From contig NC_088928.1 of the NCBI RefSeq assembly GCF_038396675.1, positions 17,378,501-17,442,500 on the forward strand: a DNA stretch of 64,000 nt. The letters run 5' to 3'. The notes under the pieces are model-generated. The model was not told the origin of the DNA. It did no database searches and saw only the letters and a list, made by a program, of their open reading frames with translations. Positions 23,347-36,849 of the stretch are shown one piece after another. Source of the DNA: Hydra vulgaris (lineage: Eukaryota > Cnidaria > Hydrozoa > Anthoathecata > Hydridae). Every line of letters begins with the position of its first letter. Position 1 is the first letter of the stretch. Both the position numbers and the translations under genes were made by a program.

Positions 23347-24286
23347 AAACTAAATATTTATTCATACCGCCCTTTGTCGTGCAACTCTTTTCGATCCTTC
23401 CTTTTGAGGAGTCGGCGATGGAGCATTTCTGCTACAAATAATTTTGTCGTTTTTTATTTCGATCAAACCGCTTTCTTCAACGTCGCTTTCTTTTTCGCTG
23501 TTTCTTTTTAGGTTTAGTTTTTCTTCTCGTTTTTGGTAACGGCTTTTAACGACTTGAAAGCTTGGTTCTGTGCAAGCACTGGCAAGTATTTTGCTGTCAG
23601 TTTGCTTTTTACCAAGCGTGATATTTTCAATCGCTTTCTATTTTTCTGCCGATTTATCGTTATTTATTTCGAGAGGCTGTTTTATTTCTTTGGGTTTTTC
23701 TGTTGAGTTTTTAATAATTTTTGAGGTTTCTTTATGTGAGATGCATCGTTGTTGGGGAGGGTGTGAATTGCAGCATGTCTTGCAGAGAAAAGATTTCCCT
23801 GCAAAATGTAGAGCGATATTTATTCCATCAATTTCGATTGTATGTGGGATTTCTTCTAGTCTTACTGAAGGCTTTATTCGAATCAGCCTACGACCGTCGT
23901 TCATATTTCTGTTAAAGCGGTATGTTGTGTGAGTTACTGAGTATAACTCGCTTATAAAGGGCTGCATTTGTGCTAAAATTTCATCGTCCTCAATTAGAGG
24001 GTCACATTTAACGGTTATTAAAAGACCAATGTCACTCCGTATCTTAGAGTTTATGTTCTGGTTACTACAATTGTATACTTGTTTCATTCACGAGAGTCGC
24101 ATCTTCTTTTTGATTCATTTCTATCACCCAGTTTCCTCTGGTATTGTATGTCAAACTACTGACTTTATTTTCGCCAACAATTAGAGATATTTTTTGATAA
24201 ATTTCCTGAGCTCGATTTTCTTGATATTTCTTGTTGAAAATTTCGTTAGGATTCATAAATACATTTATGTCAATAACACGCTCCAT
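23347..24286 (-). pseudogene. LINE F ORF1: nucleic-acid-binding protein with zinc knuckle
   Basis: Starts MERVIDINVFMNPNEIFNKK at 24286; a frameshift near 24070-24087 moves to the next frame, which runs to TAG at 23638-23640 and then continues in frame to about 23347. The central domain is followed by FLCKTCCNSHPPQQRC, a Cys-Cys-His-Cys knuckle with spacing Cx2Cx3Hx5C. The C-terminus is highly basic and polar. About 310 codons. Position 160 bp upstream of ORF2 is as expected for Tx1/L1-type LINEs, where ORF1 packages the RNA. Confidence 0.72.
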
Positions 24287-24426
24287 ACGATGAATTTTGT
24301 TGGAGACAACTCCAGCGTAACTAGCCCTTACTTAACAAATACCAAATAAAATTTAGCTATTTTATAAGATCCAGCAATTATTTGAGAATTATTGAGAGAA
24401 TTATTTGAGATTCATAAAACTATAAT

Positions 24427-24757
24427 TGGTATCGTGGTTTATTCTCCTCCGGCTAATTGCCTTACGGAGACCACCATACCATGGCACGCAGAGACGTGTT
24501 CAGCCCCTAGTAGGGGAGCGTCATTACCGCTCTACGGCCAAGAGTAAAGTGAGTTTTGGAAGAACGAAGATACGTTAGAATGAAAGATAGAAGAAGTCGG
24601 GTTAGAAAGATAGCATAAAGAAAAGCGGACAGATATTGCACACGATGTTAGAGGGTGCAATCGGTGGAACATACTGCTGAAATTAGGTTAACCTAATGAC
24701 AGCAATATTACGTATAAATTAATTTTAATTAATACGTAACATCCATATTAACAATAT
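24427..24757 (-). mobile_element. Short retroposon 1 (SINE or 5'-truncated LINE end), 19-bp target duplication
   Basis: Flanked by AGATTCATAAAACTATAAT at 24408-24426 and 24758-24776, a perfect 19-bp duplication. It is 331 bp with no ORF. Its 3' end (minus strand) has the stem GGC-AATTA-GCC with CTCC/GGAG shoulders, then GAGAATAAACCACGATACC, closely similar to the LINE F/B terminus. An internal GGCCGTAGAGCGGTAATGAC (about 24540, minus strand) faintly resembles a tRNA D-arm/A box but lies far from the 5' end. A second copy is at 46710-46976. Confidence 0.78.
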
Positions 24758-24776
24758 AGATTCATAAAACTATAAT

Positions 24777-26722
24777 GACTTTGCACACGGTAAACAACTT
24801 ATCTAACAAGGAGAAAAACAAAAAATTATAAACTTACTGATTTCAAGATTGTGGTGCTATTTAAAATTGTTTTTATGTCTTAAAAAGGTTTTCGGTAAAA
24901 ACCCGTATGGCACTCTTTTCCCACTAAAAACTTACTTGCGCTGGCCCTAATTTCAAACATATGTATGCATCAGTATCTCCAACAATGACGACTGAACTAC
25001 AAATGAAAGACGTATACCCATTCTTTTTTTATTTTTTTTTTTAATTCATTAATGAAAACAAAAACCAACAGCAACAACAACAAAAAAAGAAAACATAAAA
25101 AAATGAAAATGTAAAAGTTAATTTACAATCAAAACACGGTCGTTTAGAAGGGACAAGTTATTATGCGCAAGTGCAATGAACATTTAAGAACATATACTTT
25201 TTTCAAAATTTTTTATTAATTCAGTGATATTTTATTATATCGCATATATTTAGAGCTATTACAAGACAATTTTAAAAAAGTTCTGTTTTTCAATACACTC
25301 TAATGTACACACACACCATCACATACCTTCATATCTCATATATACATACATACTTTTTTTATACACTCTCATATATTATATATGAGATATGTATGTATGT
25401 GTGTGTGTTTATATGAATGTACTCATGTTAATATAATATTAATCGTATATATACATATATGTATAAATATGCATATGTATATATATATATATATATATGC
25501 AAAACTCTAAAATCTACTTTTTAGACATATCTCCGTGTAAAAAAAATCGTTCCACAATTTCAACCTTTTTTTAAGATAAAACAATTACAAGATTGTACAC
25601 AAATTATTACAGCTTTTCTTCATTTAACATATAAGTAAGTCTCGTCAAAATGTTTAATCAAAAAACATTCAAAATAAACAATGCTAATATTGGTCTATGT
25701 TACAGTATCAAGATTTGTTTTAAAATTCTTAAGCATAACTTGTACCCATTTTGATTATAAAAAAAAAAATCTAAAATTCTTACTCAATAAAGATGTTGTT
25801 CCTTTACTTCCTTACAATCTATCAAGTTCTCAGTTTTTTAAACTTCTTTATATTTAAAAAATATCAGAGTTAACAAAATAAAGATTTTGTTCAATTGCGA
25901 AGAGACATTTTAAAACGGTTACATTAAACTGTTTTTCACTCTAGGTTTTTACTTTCTTTTCTATACAGAGATTTTTAAGAGCCATGTTTGTAGCATAAAC
26001 ATGGCTCTTAAGTATCTAATCGTCAGATACGTGTACATGGAAAAATATATAAGAAAATAAACTACTAATTGAGGGGCGGGGCATGTATATAATATAAAGA
26101 CTTGGAGGCCCTACCTGCAAATGATAAGCACAAACAAAGATGTAGTTTGTTTTTTGCTTTTGCTAAAATTCAAATTGTAAGATATTCTTACTTTGGAATT
26201 GTCGTTTTAGTTTTTTAAATTGTTTTCTTTAAATTATTTGAGTATTTATACATCTAGATACATATAAAGACCGTGGCTAGGCTACTTCACACATCTCAAT
26301 CGGAGGGTGGGGCAACGAGCGATTTTAAGTAATTTTTAATAATACCAAATAGAAAATTTTTTAAGATTTTAGTGCTCTAATGATAGGTTATTTTCAAAAA
26401 GAAGGGGCTGGGACACGGTTCTGTACATATACAACATTTTAAATGTTCTATATGAACAGTCAATATCTAATCTGTGCGTGTGTAAGAAAAAGACAACAAG
26501 AATTGAAATAACAGGGGTGATATTTATGTACCACCCATAACTCAAAAATTATTTTATACCGAATATGTTTTTATTATGTTTGTAGGTATGAAAATAGCAG
26601 TTTTTTAATTTCTTTCTTGAGGAGATTTCTTTTGTTCCATATATTTTTTGACTATGTAAAACCAGGTCAATAGAAATATTTTAATTGGCAAATTGACACT
26701 TGTTTCTCAACAGAATAAAATA
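24777..26722. other. Long AT-rich interval without a recognisable gene
   Basis: Contains poly-T/poly-A and CAACAA-rich runs (25020-25110), alternating CATA/TATG simple sequence with a loose palindrome (25300-25420), a short (TA)n at 25482-25498 and the palindrome at 25975-26011. I see no coding motif or RNA gene. Confidence 0.5.
25975..26011. repeat. Perfect palindrome, 15-bp arms, 7-nt loop
   Basis: TTAAGAGCCATGTTT (25975-25989), loop GTAGCAT, AAACATGGCTCTTAA (25997-26011). No element ends or ORF nearby; could be another template-switch scar or a small hairpin. Confidence 0.95.
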
Positions 26723-27739
26723 TTAGATATTCAAATAAAATATACACAGATTCGCTTTCATTGCTACCATGTTGGTTGCACAAACTACTACTCTTCCAGT
26801 ATTTAGAATACCCAATATTAAACTTTTGTCTCTGCTTGAAATGAATTTAGCAGTCTTGATTATAGACAGAAAATTGCTTTTGTTGTACAAATCGTTGGAT
26901 GTACCAGACATAACTTTTATGTGTCTTTTGATAAAAGCATTTCTGACTTTTATAGTTGTATTTGATGCTTGGTTACTGCTTACATAAGCTTTTGGAGTAA
27001 GTAAAAACAAAACTGGTTAAAAAAAAAAACCATGACAAAATAACACCTATTTAATCTTTAGTTATAATAAATTTAAAAATTAAAATTAAAAAACATTATT
27101 ACTCAAGATCCTCCACTTTTTAACTCATCTATTTGTCCACCGTCTTTAGCTATCTTTTGCTTAAGAGCATAGAGTGCAGTATCTTCAACTATTCTTGGAA
27201 TACCATTATCAACTGTGGAAATAAAAGTTGCAGAATCTCTTATTAAATAAGTATGATGTTGTTGATGTTGACGATAATACTGAAGCCAATAAAGATGGTG
27301 ACGATGAAGCCAAATTAGAAGCAAATGAAGATGTTGTTGGCGATAACAATGGGGTTGTTTGTGATATTGACTTATCAATACAGATACTCTCTAAAGATGT
27401 GTAAACCATATTCTTTCATTACATTGAAATTTTCTTTATATTTACACTAAACATATTTGAAAAAAAGTTTGTTTTGCTCACCAAATTTTTAGGTAATATA
27501 AGCTCTTTACATTTTGGACATAAAGTTTTATTGAGTTTGTTTACATTTAAATTTTCTACTAGGCTGAAAAAAAAAAAAAAGAGTTTGCAATTTTTTAGAG
27601 TTACTGATTGTTTTGGTATTTTACAACATAAATTACACTGAGAAGGTTGTAAATGAGGATTAAATTCATTTTTTAATTCTTCAATATCTATTTCTGAGTC
27701 GTGTGTTGTCACGATGCTTTTTTTAAAGTACTCAATCAT
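26723..27739 (-). pseudogene. Decayed zinc-finger protein, RING-like N-terminus, probably repeat-derived
   Basis: From 27739 to 27419 one frame gives PSQCNLCCKIPKQSVTLKNC, then a T-run-damaged stretch, then NKTLCPKCKELILPKN. The Cys pairs resemble a RING-type cross-brace whose middle pairs are lost in a poly-Phe slippage tract. Next come a Ser/Thr-rich linker (27409-27290) and VDNGIPRIVEDTALYALKQK; further on, VRNAFIKRHIKVMSGTSNDL and VVVCATNMVAMKANL (27010-26750). Several frame changes are needed. I cannot name the family; the A-M-K-A motif hints at a multicopy cnidarian repeat protein, but that is a weak recollection. Confidence 0.35.
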
Positions 27740-27973
27740 TGAAAATTACCAGACTTTTTCACCAATACCAAGACAATAAGTAGACTTTTTATTTTATTTA
27801 AGTTATTTTGCAAAATTTAGACTTTTACTGAGTTTTTATACCTACTGACAACAATAGCATTCATCATAATGAGGTTTCGAAATCATATTTTAATAAAGTG
27901 TTGTCAATGTCTTATGATCAATGTCAATGATCTTATGATCTTCTGCGAGTATCCGCGTTCTTGTTGTAACGTT

Positions 27974-27978
<5 letters not shown>

Positions 27979-28067
<89 letters not shown>
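27979..28067. repeat. (TA)n microsatellite, about 89 bp
   Basis: Uninterrupted alternating TA. The apparent Ile-Tyr ORFs through it are artefacts. Confidence 0.98.
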
Positions 28068-28070
<3 letters not shown>

Positions 28071-28144
28071 TGCGTTAATATAGAAAAGAAATATAGTTAC
28101 ACTCTAGCACAACATTGTATCTAGCACAATATTGTTTACGTACA

Positions 28145-29051
28145 GCTATTCAATTAGGAGAATTGCTGAAATGATTAAGAGTAAACACTTTTTTCCTTTT
28201 CTTGCTTTCGTAAGTTTTGCACACATGCTCAATCTGGCGTTTGATGAATTCAATATTTTCCCCAATCAATCATAATGAAGTTTTTATGAAAATAAGTTTT
28301 CTGAAGTTTTTGCAACTTAAGATGAGTGGTTCACAATTTCTGCTTTCAGCCTGACCACAGCTTCATACTATTCTCGTCTAACTTTATAAACGAGACTTAA
28401 ACCAGCATCTCTGACGTGTTCGACCGGCATTTTTTTTGTCAGCGAACTCTTTTTTCTGTTGTAATATTGTATATTTTGAATATACTTAAAGTATAATACT
28501 TGCCTCCTTTACAACTGTATTTTGTTCTTCGGCTAAGGACATTGCTAAAGTTTCAATTTTTAGGGCACATTGAAGAGAGTTTTTATTAATTAGCATATGA
28601 TTCTTCAAAACATTTTATCTACGAGTTGAGGCTGAAAAATAGGTGTAAGTTTTATCCACTTTGCCATAGAAAATTTTCTTCGACACTGTCTGCGTACCAC
28701 TACCTACTGTATGCAGACCCACAAGATTCAGTGAACGATTATTATTGCATGATATAAAATGAGCTATGGGAATGATTCCCAAGATTTGTTTTTAGATATC
28801 ACTTATATGTCCAGCCATTCTAGCATCATTGTCATAGCTTTGACCATAACAGTTTTTTATTTCTAGTTTATTTGCTCTAAGCTTGTTGAAATTTTTACTC
28901 GTAATTGCTTCTGCTTTTTTTCACTTAACTCAATAAATTATTGAAAGACTCTAATATTGTCTCTTAATTATTTTCAATATCTCAAATATTATATTTAATG
29001 TTACATATCTGATATCTTGAGACCAATGATCAATGTGAAATATATATATAC

Positions 29052-29122
<71 letters not shown>

Positions 29123-29707
29123 CCACATTGATACAAATACATTGTATTTCCTAAGCTACCAATAGTATTATCGTCTCAATGACCTCTCAAAAGTAAACTT
29201 TGTTTTGCTAAGAACAGTAAACAATTGTTTTGTTCCACTAATAAAACAGAATCAATCGTCAATTCATGTAGTAGTCTCATTTCTAAATATTTTTAAAAGA
29301 TTTAATGTAACGTTGATTTTTCTTTATCCTAGTATTCAGCTTTTTCCAATTAAAAAATTCTTCCATGATTACAAAAGCGCTACTATATCCTAAAAAAGTC
29401 GAGAAGGAAAGCAATATAAGGCGTTTTTTAAGGCTGAAAAATATAGCCATAATGCGTCTACCTTTTCATTGCTAGGTAAAGTTTTGTAAAACGAGTTACA
29501 AGATAAGAAACAATATTTGTCGTCTTTTGCAAATAGCCTTTCCTTATTCTGGATTTTGAAAAGACCCCTTTGAATCAGTTCCTGTTTTGAAAGTTCATCC
29601 AGCATTAACGGCCAATACCCCACCTCATTAAATACATGTAAAATAATTGTCATCCAAGTATTTGCTAATTTGCGAGGAACTTGACTCAGCCTCAAAACAA
29701 TCTCCAA
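28145..29707 (-). pseudogene. hAT transposase of DUF4371/TTF-finger type, decayed
   Basis: 29707-29390 reads EVGYWPLMLDELSKQELIQR then YKTLPSNEKVDALWLYFSAL and NALYCFPSRLF, the N-terminal TTF-type finger region of ZMYM1-like hAT proteins. Further on, at about 28870-28590, another frame gives NCYGQSYDNDARMAGHISDI, SCNNNRSLNLVGLHTVGSGT (normally C-x2-H-x-LNLV; here the His is Arg) and KVDKTYTYFSASTRR. This matches the second catalytic Asp region and the CxxH block of DUF4371 hAT transposases. A (TATA)(TG)n microsatellite splits it at 29037-29120, and many stops are present. The C-terminal part past 28590 is faint. Confidence 0.78.
29037..29120. repeat. (TA)n/(TG)n compound microsatellite inside the hAT remnant
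   Basis: About 25 bp of TATA-rich sequence followed by about 28 TG dinucleotides. Minus-strand His-Thr repeats come from it and are not a real protein. Confidence 0.98.
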
Positions 29708-30739
29708 CGGGTTGTGTTAAATTCTGTATTTTTTTCATAAAACAGTTCTTCACCTGCTTGTTTAAACTTGTCCAAATTTTATATAATAATATTATTTTTA
29801 AAAATTAGATATCTTTAAAAATAACTTTTACAGTACTTTTTATAAAAATTTTATAAAATAAATTACACAAAATACAATGCATTAAGTCATTTTCCCTCGC
29901 AGAGTCTTTAGTTAAATAAAAAATCAAAATAGCGTATTAAGTTTAATGTAATCGACGTGTAAAAGAGCCTACTCGGCGCAGTTTAAGGCGATTTACTTAG
30001 GGATTGCGGTAGTGAGAAAAGTTGGTATTATATTCTGGTCGGTATTAATAACCAGTCACTACCGAAGTTATGATATTGAAATTGAAAGTAAGTTTTTTAA
30101 ATATCAACACTTTCAAAAGTTCGGCATTGGACGGTATCTTTTGAAAGTGTTTGATAGTGTAAACTTAGATTATCGCCACTATCAAAAGAACCAAACACCT
30201 CTTTTGGTTAGCCCGTCTACAAGACAACACGTTTTAAATGTAAAAAAATGTAAACAATCTTAAATGATTGTTTATATTTTTTACAACACTGCACCCTTCT
30301 GAAGTTTTTCAAAAAAAAATTATTATTTTTAAATTGGTTTTTATTTCCCCAGAGACAAAATATGTATCAAGGCTTGATCAAAATTACATTGTTTTTTTTT
30401 TTTAATATTTTATTAATAAAAATAAATATAACTCAAGCTCAAATCTCCAACACTTGTGAGAAATACAAACAATGAATGTAATGCTATTTGCAGTATTTAA
30501 ACCCATTAACTTTACAAAAGCTCCACTTAATCGGCAAAATATCAGTGCAATGCATCAATAAACGATTTTGATGAGACAAAAAAAATGATTTATTGAGCCC
30601 CAATTTATAAAAGAATCAGAAAAAGTATTTTCAAATGGTGTTTTTATTTAAACCAGAAAATTTTAATGAAATTACAAATCAAAGTCTTCATCAATGTTCT
30701 GCTCGTCTTCTTCAACTCACCACTTCTTAATAACAGCTT

Positions 30740-32459
30740 TTGAAATATTTTGTTAAATGTAAACAAGTTTTTCAGTTGTGTTTTGAAGGAGTGCCTCAGC
30801 TGGGGAAAGGTCTTGTTGCTCTTGAGGTGTGCTTGCTGCTGGCAAATGTTGCATCTCTTGGGCTTGTTTCTCTCCTAAAGCATTTCTTTTTTTCTTTTTT
30901 TTTTTGGAAGAGAGAGTCTTACTATTTCTGTAAAATAGTAAGACTCTCTCTTCCAAATCTTGGTAGTAAGTGACCTTTAAATTTGTAGTCAAAGAAATGA
31001 GCTAATGCATTGTTGCTCAAACCTGAGGCACGCTCTGGAAACCTTTTTCTGAGGTTTGATAGAAGTTTGGACACTAAATTAGTTGTAATGGTATCGCTTA
31101 GTAAAATTAATAGCTTAATTTTTTCTTGAATATCAGACAAGCCAGTATTAATTAGATAAGCTGGCTGTAGGGTACTTTTCTGAAGACACAATATCTGCGA
31201 AGTCACTGAACTCTTGTAAAATTGGAACAATTTTTTGAATCACTTCAAAATGCTTGTGTAGAGATAAGCGATCTTAAAATGTCATCAGTTTTTAAGTTGC
31301 TATTTGTAATAGCTTCCAATGCTGGTTTGAGATGTAAAATTATCTCATGCAGATAAACCCACTATTCCATCTTGTCTTCCATGGTGTGATGATTTTTTTA
31401 AAGTTGATTTTTTCTTCTCTTCAGGCATCAAAGATTTTTCTCTGACTAACAATTGACTTGTGTGTTCTTGAAGCAAGCTTTTTGCAAGCTTGAAACGTCT
31501 CATTAACTTCCTCTTCAGAACTGACACCTTGTGTTACTACCAAGTGGAGAATATGTGCAGTATATGTAGTACTTTCATTGATCATTGATGATTTCTTCAT
31601 TGGTGACAACATATTAGCAACACTATCAGAGACACACGTCATTTTGCAGTCTGGCTTAAAAGGTATTTTACTGATGATTGTGTCTGTTTTGAGAGCAAGG
31701 TTATCTCCAGTGTGTCGCTCGGGGAATGTAACACATCCAAGCAAAAAGTACTTAAGCTCATAGATGGAGTTGATGTAGTGCAAAGTTAAAGCAGCATGTG
31801 CATCATTACTTCTACTTGACCACAGATCCGTTGTGAAACAAACAGCATCAACATTTGCTAAATCCTTTTTCATAATAATCAAAATTGCCTCTCTGATATT
31901 TTGGTATAAGATGGGTAACTTGCTCCTTGAATATGTGAAAGGTGCTTTAACATTAACTTCAGGCATTGTTAAACCCATAAGATCTTTGAACCCATCAGAA
32001 GCAACATGTGTAAATTGTAAATTTGACACGCACAAATATTTCATGATTTCTAAGTCTGCTATGAGCTGTTGCTTATCATTTGAGGAAAATTTTGTTTTTA
32101 CTTTACAATAAGAAGAAATGTCCATTTTCATTTTTTTACCTCCTTCAACAATCTGGGCTTGATTTACATTTTTATCCGCAGCTTCAACAATTGTCTCCAC
32201 TGCCAATCCTTCAGTTGTGGTTTTAGATGATCGCTTTTTTCTGTCATTTTCAATGCTATTAAAAATGTCTTTGTAGCAGCCACGAAGATGAAACTTTAGT
32301 CAGGTGGTGCTGCCTAGCTTCGTGCTTATTTTTGATGGGCACAGTTTGCATTGGGCAACATCTTTGCCGGGAAAATCTTTTTGAAAGAATTCTCAATAAG
32401 GATTTGCTCCTGGCATTATCAACTCTTAAGATGTCACTTTCTTCAAAACAGTAAAACAA
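30740..32459 (-). pseudogene. hAT transposase with BED zinc finger, broken
   Basis: The BED-type finger lies at 32440-32280 (C-P-x-x ... IKNKHEARQHHLTK), followed after a frame break by the long open stretch 32206-31421. This has VDAVCFTTDLWSSRSNDAHA (first catalytic Asp in TTDLWSS), MTCVSDSVANML (second Asp) and YTAHILHLVV (the C-x2-H-x-L block, first Cys lost). Past a frameshift the minus strand gives TRWNSGFICMR near 31360, the RWNS motif. The C-terminal dimerisation (hATC) region is poorly conserved, with a palindrome at 30904-30956 and an A-run disrupting it. It would have been about 570-600 codons. Product would act in the nucleus on the element's own ends; here it is inactive. Confidence 0.8.
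30904..30956. repeat. Perfect palindrome, 24-bp arms, 5-nt loop
   Basis: Arms 30904-30927 and 30933-30956, loop CTGTA. It lies in the 3' part of the hAT transposase gene and duplicates, inverted, the coding around GRESLTIL. Confidence 0.95.
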
Positions 32460-32586
32460 TGTTATTCTCCCATTAATTTTTTTAGACGGACCTGTAAATT
32501 TTATGTTTTAAAAAAATAACCTCTGCAAAAAAAAATTAAACCATAAAAATAATTGAAAATTAATTATTTTATGAAATTTACTTAAT

Positions 32587-32763
32587 GTAGTAGAATCTCT
32601 CTAATTCGAATTTTATGGGGAAAAATAAAAGTTCGAACTAGAGAGATTTTCGAATTATAGAAAGTTGATTTTTTTTAAACGCCTTTCACGGTGACTTTGT
32701 ATTTAATCGAATTATGGAGGATTTTGAATTAAGGAGATTCGAATTAGAGAAATTGAACTGTAT
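32587..32763. mobile_element. Tigger/pogo-like MITE nested in the hAT element
   Basis: The ends share the inverted motif TCTCTAATTCGAA, preceded by TAGTAGAATC on the left and TACAGTTCAATT (complement) on the right. The size is about 177 bp and it is non-coding. The CAGT...TCTC..AATTCGAA pattern and the TA target are typical of Tigger-type non-autonomous elements. Confidence 0.7.
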
Positions 32764-33158
32764 AATTCAATTTTAATAAAAATTTTAATGGAGAATTATT
32801 ATAAATTAAGTTTACATAACTTAATTTTAATAAAATGTCAAATGTTCATGTAAAATTATTATACTCTAAAGTTTTTTAAATTAGGATAAAATATTTTTAA
32901 TTAAATTTATTTCAAAAATTCGTATTAGTATTATTACCAATATTTTTTTTTGATATTAAGTTGGGCAGTGGCTAAAGTGACTTCGGTAGTGATGGGAACA
33001 ATTTTCATTATTGGAAAAAATGTTGCTACTTTTAAACACTCGATATTGAAATTGAGTTTTTTGATATCGCACTTTCAATATTATTACTACCGATAGTTCG
33101 GTGTTTTTTGATACTTCAATAGTTCGGTAGTGATATCGCAATACCCTACGGTTTACAA

Positions 33159-35623
<2,465 letters not shown>

Positions 35624-36118
35624 TAGTGATTGACCGAAATTCTGTTTCGGTATTGGTTTCGGCCGAAATTTCAATTTGAACCGAAATTTCGGCTTCGGTA
35701 CTTTTTATAACTTCGGTAACAATCCGAATTTTCGGTTGAAAAACATAGCGAAAACCGATTTTTACCTAAATTAGAAAAACAGTTGTTTTTTAGAATTTTC
35801 ACAAAATTATTAGAGAATTTCCACAAAATACTTTGAGAATTTTCATAAAATACCTCAAAAAATCTTGTTTTGCAAAGAAAATCTGCCAGTTGTTAAATTT
35901 CACTATTAACTTATATTGCCAACTAATGTATTAAATCTCAATTTGGGATACACGTGTAATTATTTCTAACATTATACGAGTATAAATAACCACAAATGCA
36001 AAACTGCATTTTTAAATAAATTTTTCTAATAAAATAAATTTTGACTAGCCGAAATTCGGTATTGGTTTCGGTAAAATATTTGCCGAAATGTCGGTTTCGG
36101 TTTCGCACCAAATTCGAG
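35624..36118. mobile_element. CCGAAA-rich non-autonomous DNA transposon remnant
   Basis: Both ends are packed with CCGAAA/TTTCGG words (35636-35760 and 36045-36110) in inverted orientation, around a non-coding AT-rich core. The left edge reads TAGTGATTGACCGAAATTC; the right edge, inverted, reads GGTGCGAAACCGAAACCG. This pattern is familiar from hAT-type MITEs. I could not define an 8-bp target duplication. Confidence 0.6.
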
Positions 36119-36726
36119 TACCAAATTCGACTTTTTTTTTTACTAAAAACCTTTGTTTTTGCAAAAGACTTATATTTGTTTAACTCTTATATAAAAAATA
36201 ATATATTTATATATTAAACTTATCTATAGATTAAAAAACTAGTTTACTCACAATATTGTGTTATCTTCATTTTACCTTTTTATATTATTAGTTGTAATCA
36301 TTCTTGATTATATTGTTAAGCTAACACTATTCAATTTAATTCTAACAATTGAATCAATCACATCGCTTTTTATGTATGTAAAAATATTTAAAAAAACAGG
36401 ACAAATGATAATAATGATGATGAGAACAATTACGATTCTCCACTTATTGGCATAATTAAAAGGAAATGTTTAATCTACATATGATTTAAATCCAGTCACG
36501 CAAAATGAATGTCAAGTCAAACACGTAAAATAAGTATAAAAACGAAGGAATAAAATATAAAATTAACTGTATAAATGAGTATAAACGATAAAATCCAATA
36601 CTCTGTAATGCTTGACTAATAATATAAAAACATTGTAACAACAAAAACATATTTCAAGAAAAATATATAAAATATCAAAGAAAAGTTAAAACAAATAAAA
36701 AAAACCATAAAGTATTTTTAGCTTAC

Positions 36727-36838
36727 ACTCTTAAGACACGTTTTGCACAACCACAATTTCTGTCAGGAGATTGCACTAGCCATTGCTTTATGGACCTCTC
36801 GACATCTGTATTACATGGTCTTTTTTCATGTTTTTGAA
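36727..36838 (-). other. Candidate single exon with splice sites (unrecognised protein)
   Basis: On the minus strand a T-rich tract ending TTTTACGGTTCAG gives an acceptor at 36839-36840, and GTAAGC at 36726-36721 gives a good donor. The 112-bp segment between is open in one frame and translates to QKHEKRPCNTDVERSIKQWL followed by VQSPDRNCGCAKRVLR. It is Cys- and charge-rich, unlike the Ile/Asn/Lys-rich random ORFs around it. I do not recognise the protein. It could be an exon of a host gene extending outside the window, or a transposon exon. Confidence 0.3.
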
Positions 36839-36849
36839 CTGAACCGTAA

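Larger units (their letters stand above)
18864..24410 (-). mobile_element. LINE F, near full-length Tx1-like LINE, 15-bp target duplication
   Basis: Bounded by TTCATAAAACTATAA at 18849-18863 (3' side) and 24411-24425 (5' side). Contains on the minus strand a 5' leader, ORF1 (24286-23347), ORF2 (23186-19158) and a 3' UTR ending in the conserved hairpin. It is interrupted at 20576-20747 by a poly-A SINE-like insert. It is very similar to LINE B over their shared parts. The third copy of the same 15-mer at 24761-24775 belongs to the adjacent short retroposon. Confidence 0.85.
29997..33150 (-). mobile_element. hAT element with BED-finger transposase, probable full length
   Basis: Ends are TAGGGATTGCGGTAGTGA on the left and, inverted, TAGGGTATTGCGATATCAC on the right. 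They are flanked by CGATTTAC (29989-29996) and CGGTTTAC (33151-33158), an 8-bp duplication with one difference, the length expected for hAT. Both subterminal regions are rich in CACTACCGAA-type repeats. The 3154-bp element carries one transposase gene (minus strand) and an internal Tigger-like MITE upstream of that gene. Confidence 0.7.

Noticed and set aside
24500..24560. tRNA-like sequence GGCCGTAGAGCGG in the short retroposon
   Set aside because: No complete cloverleaf and no proper B box at the right distance; not called a tRNA gene.
25300..25420. Telomere-like or centromeric satellite
   Set aside because: Only irregular CATA/TATG simple sequence; no TTAGGG-type units and no long higher-order repeat.
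28951..29142. His-Thr repeat ORF
   Set aside because: Translation of a (TG)n microsatellite inside a hAT remnant.
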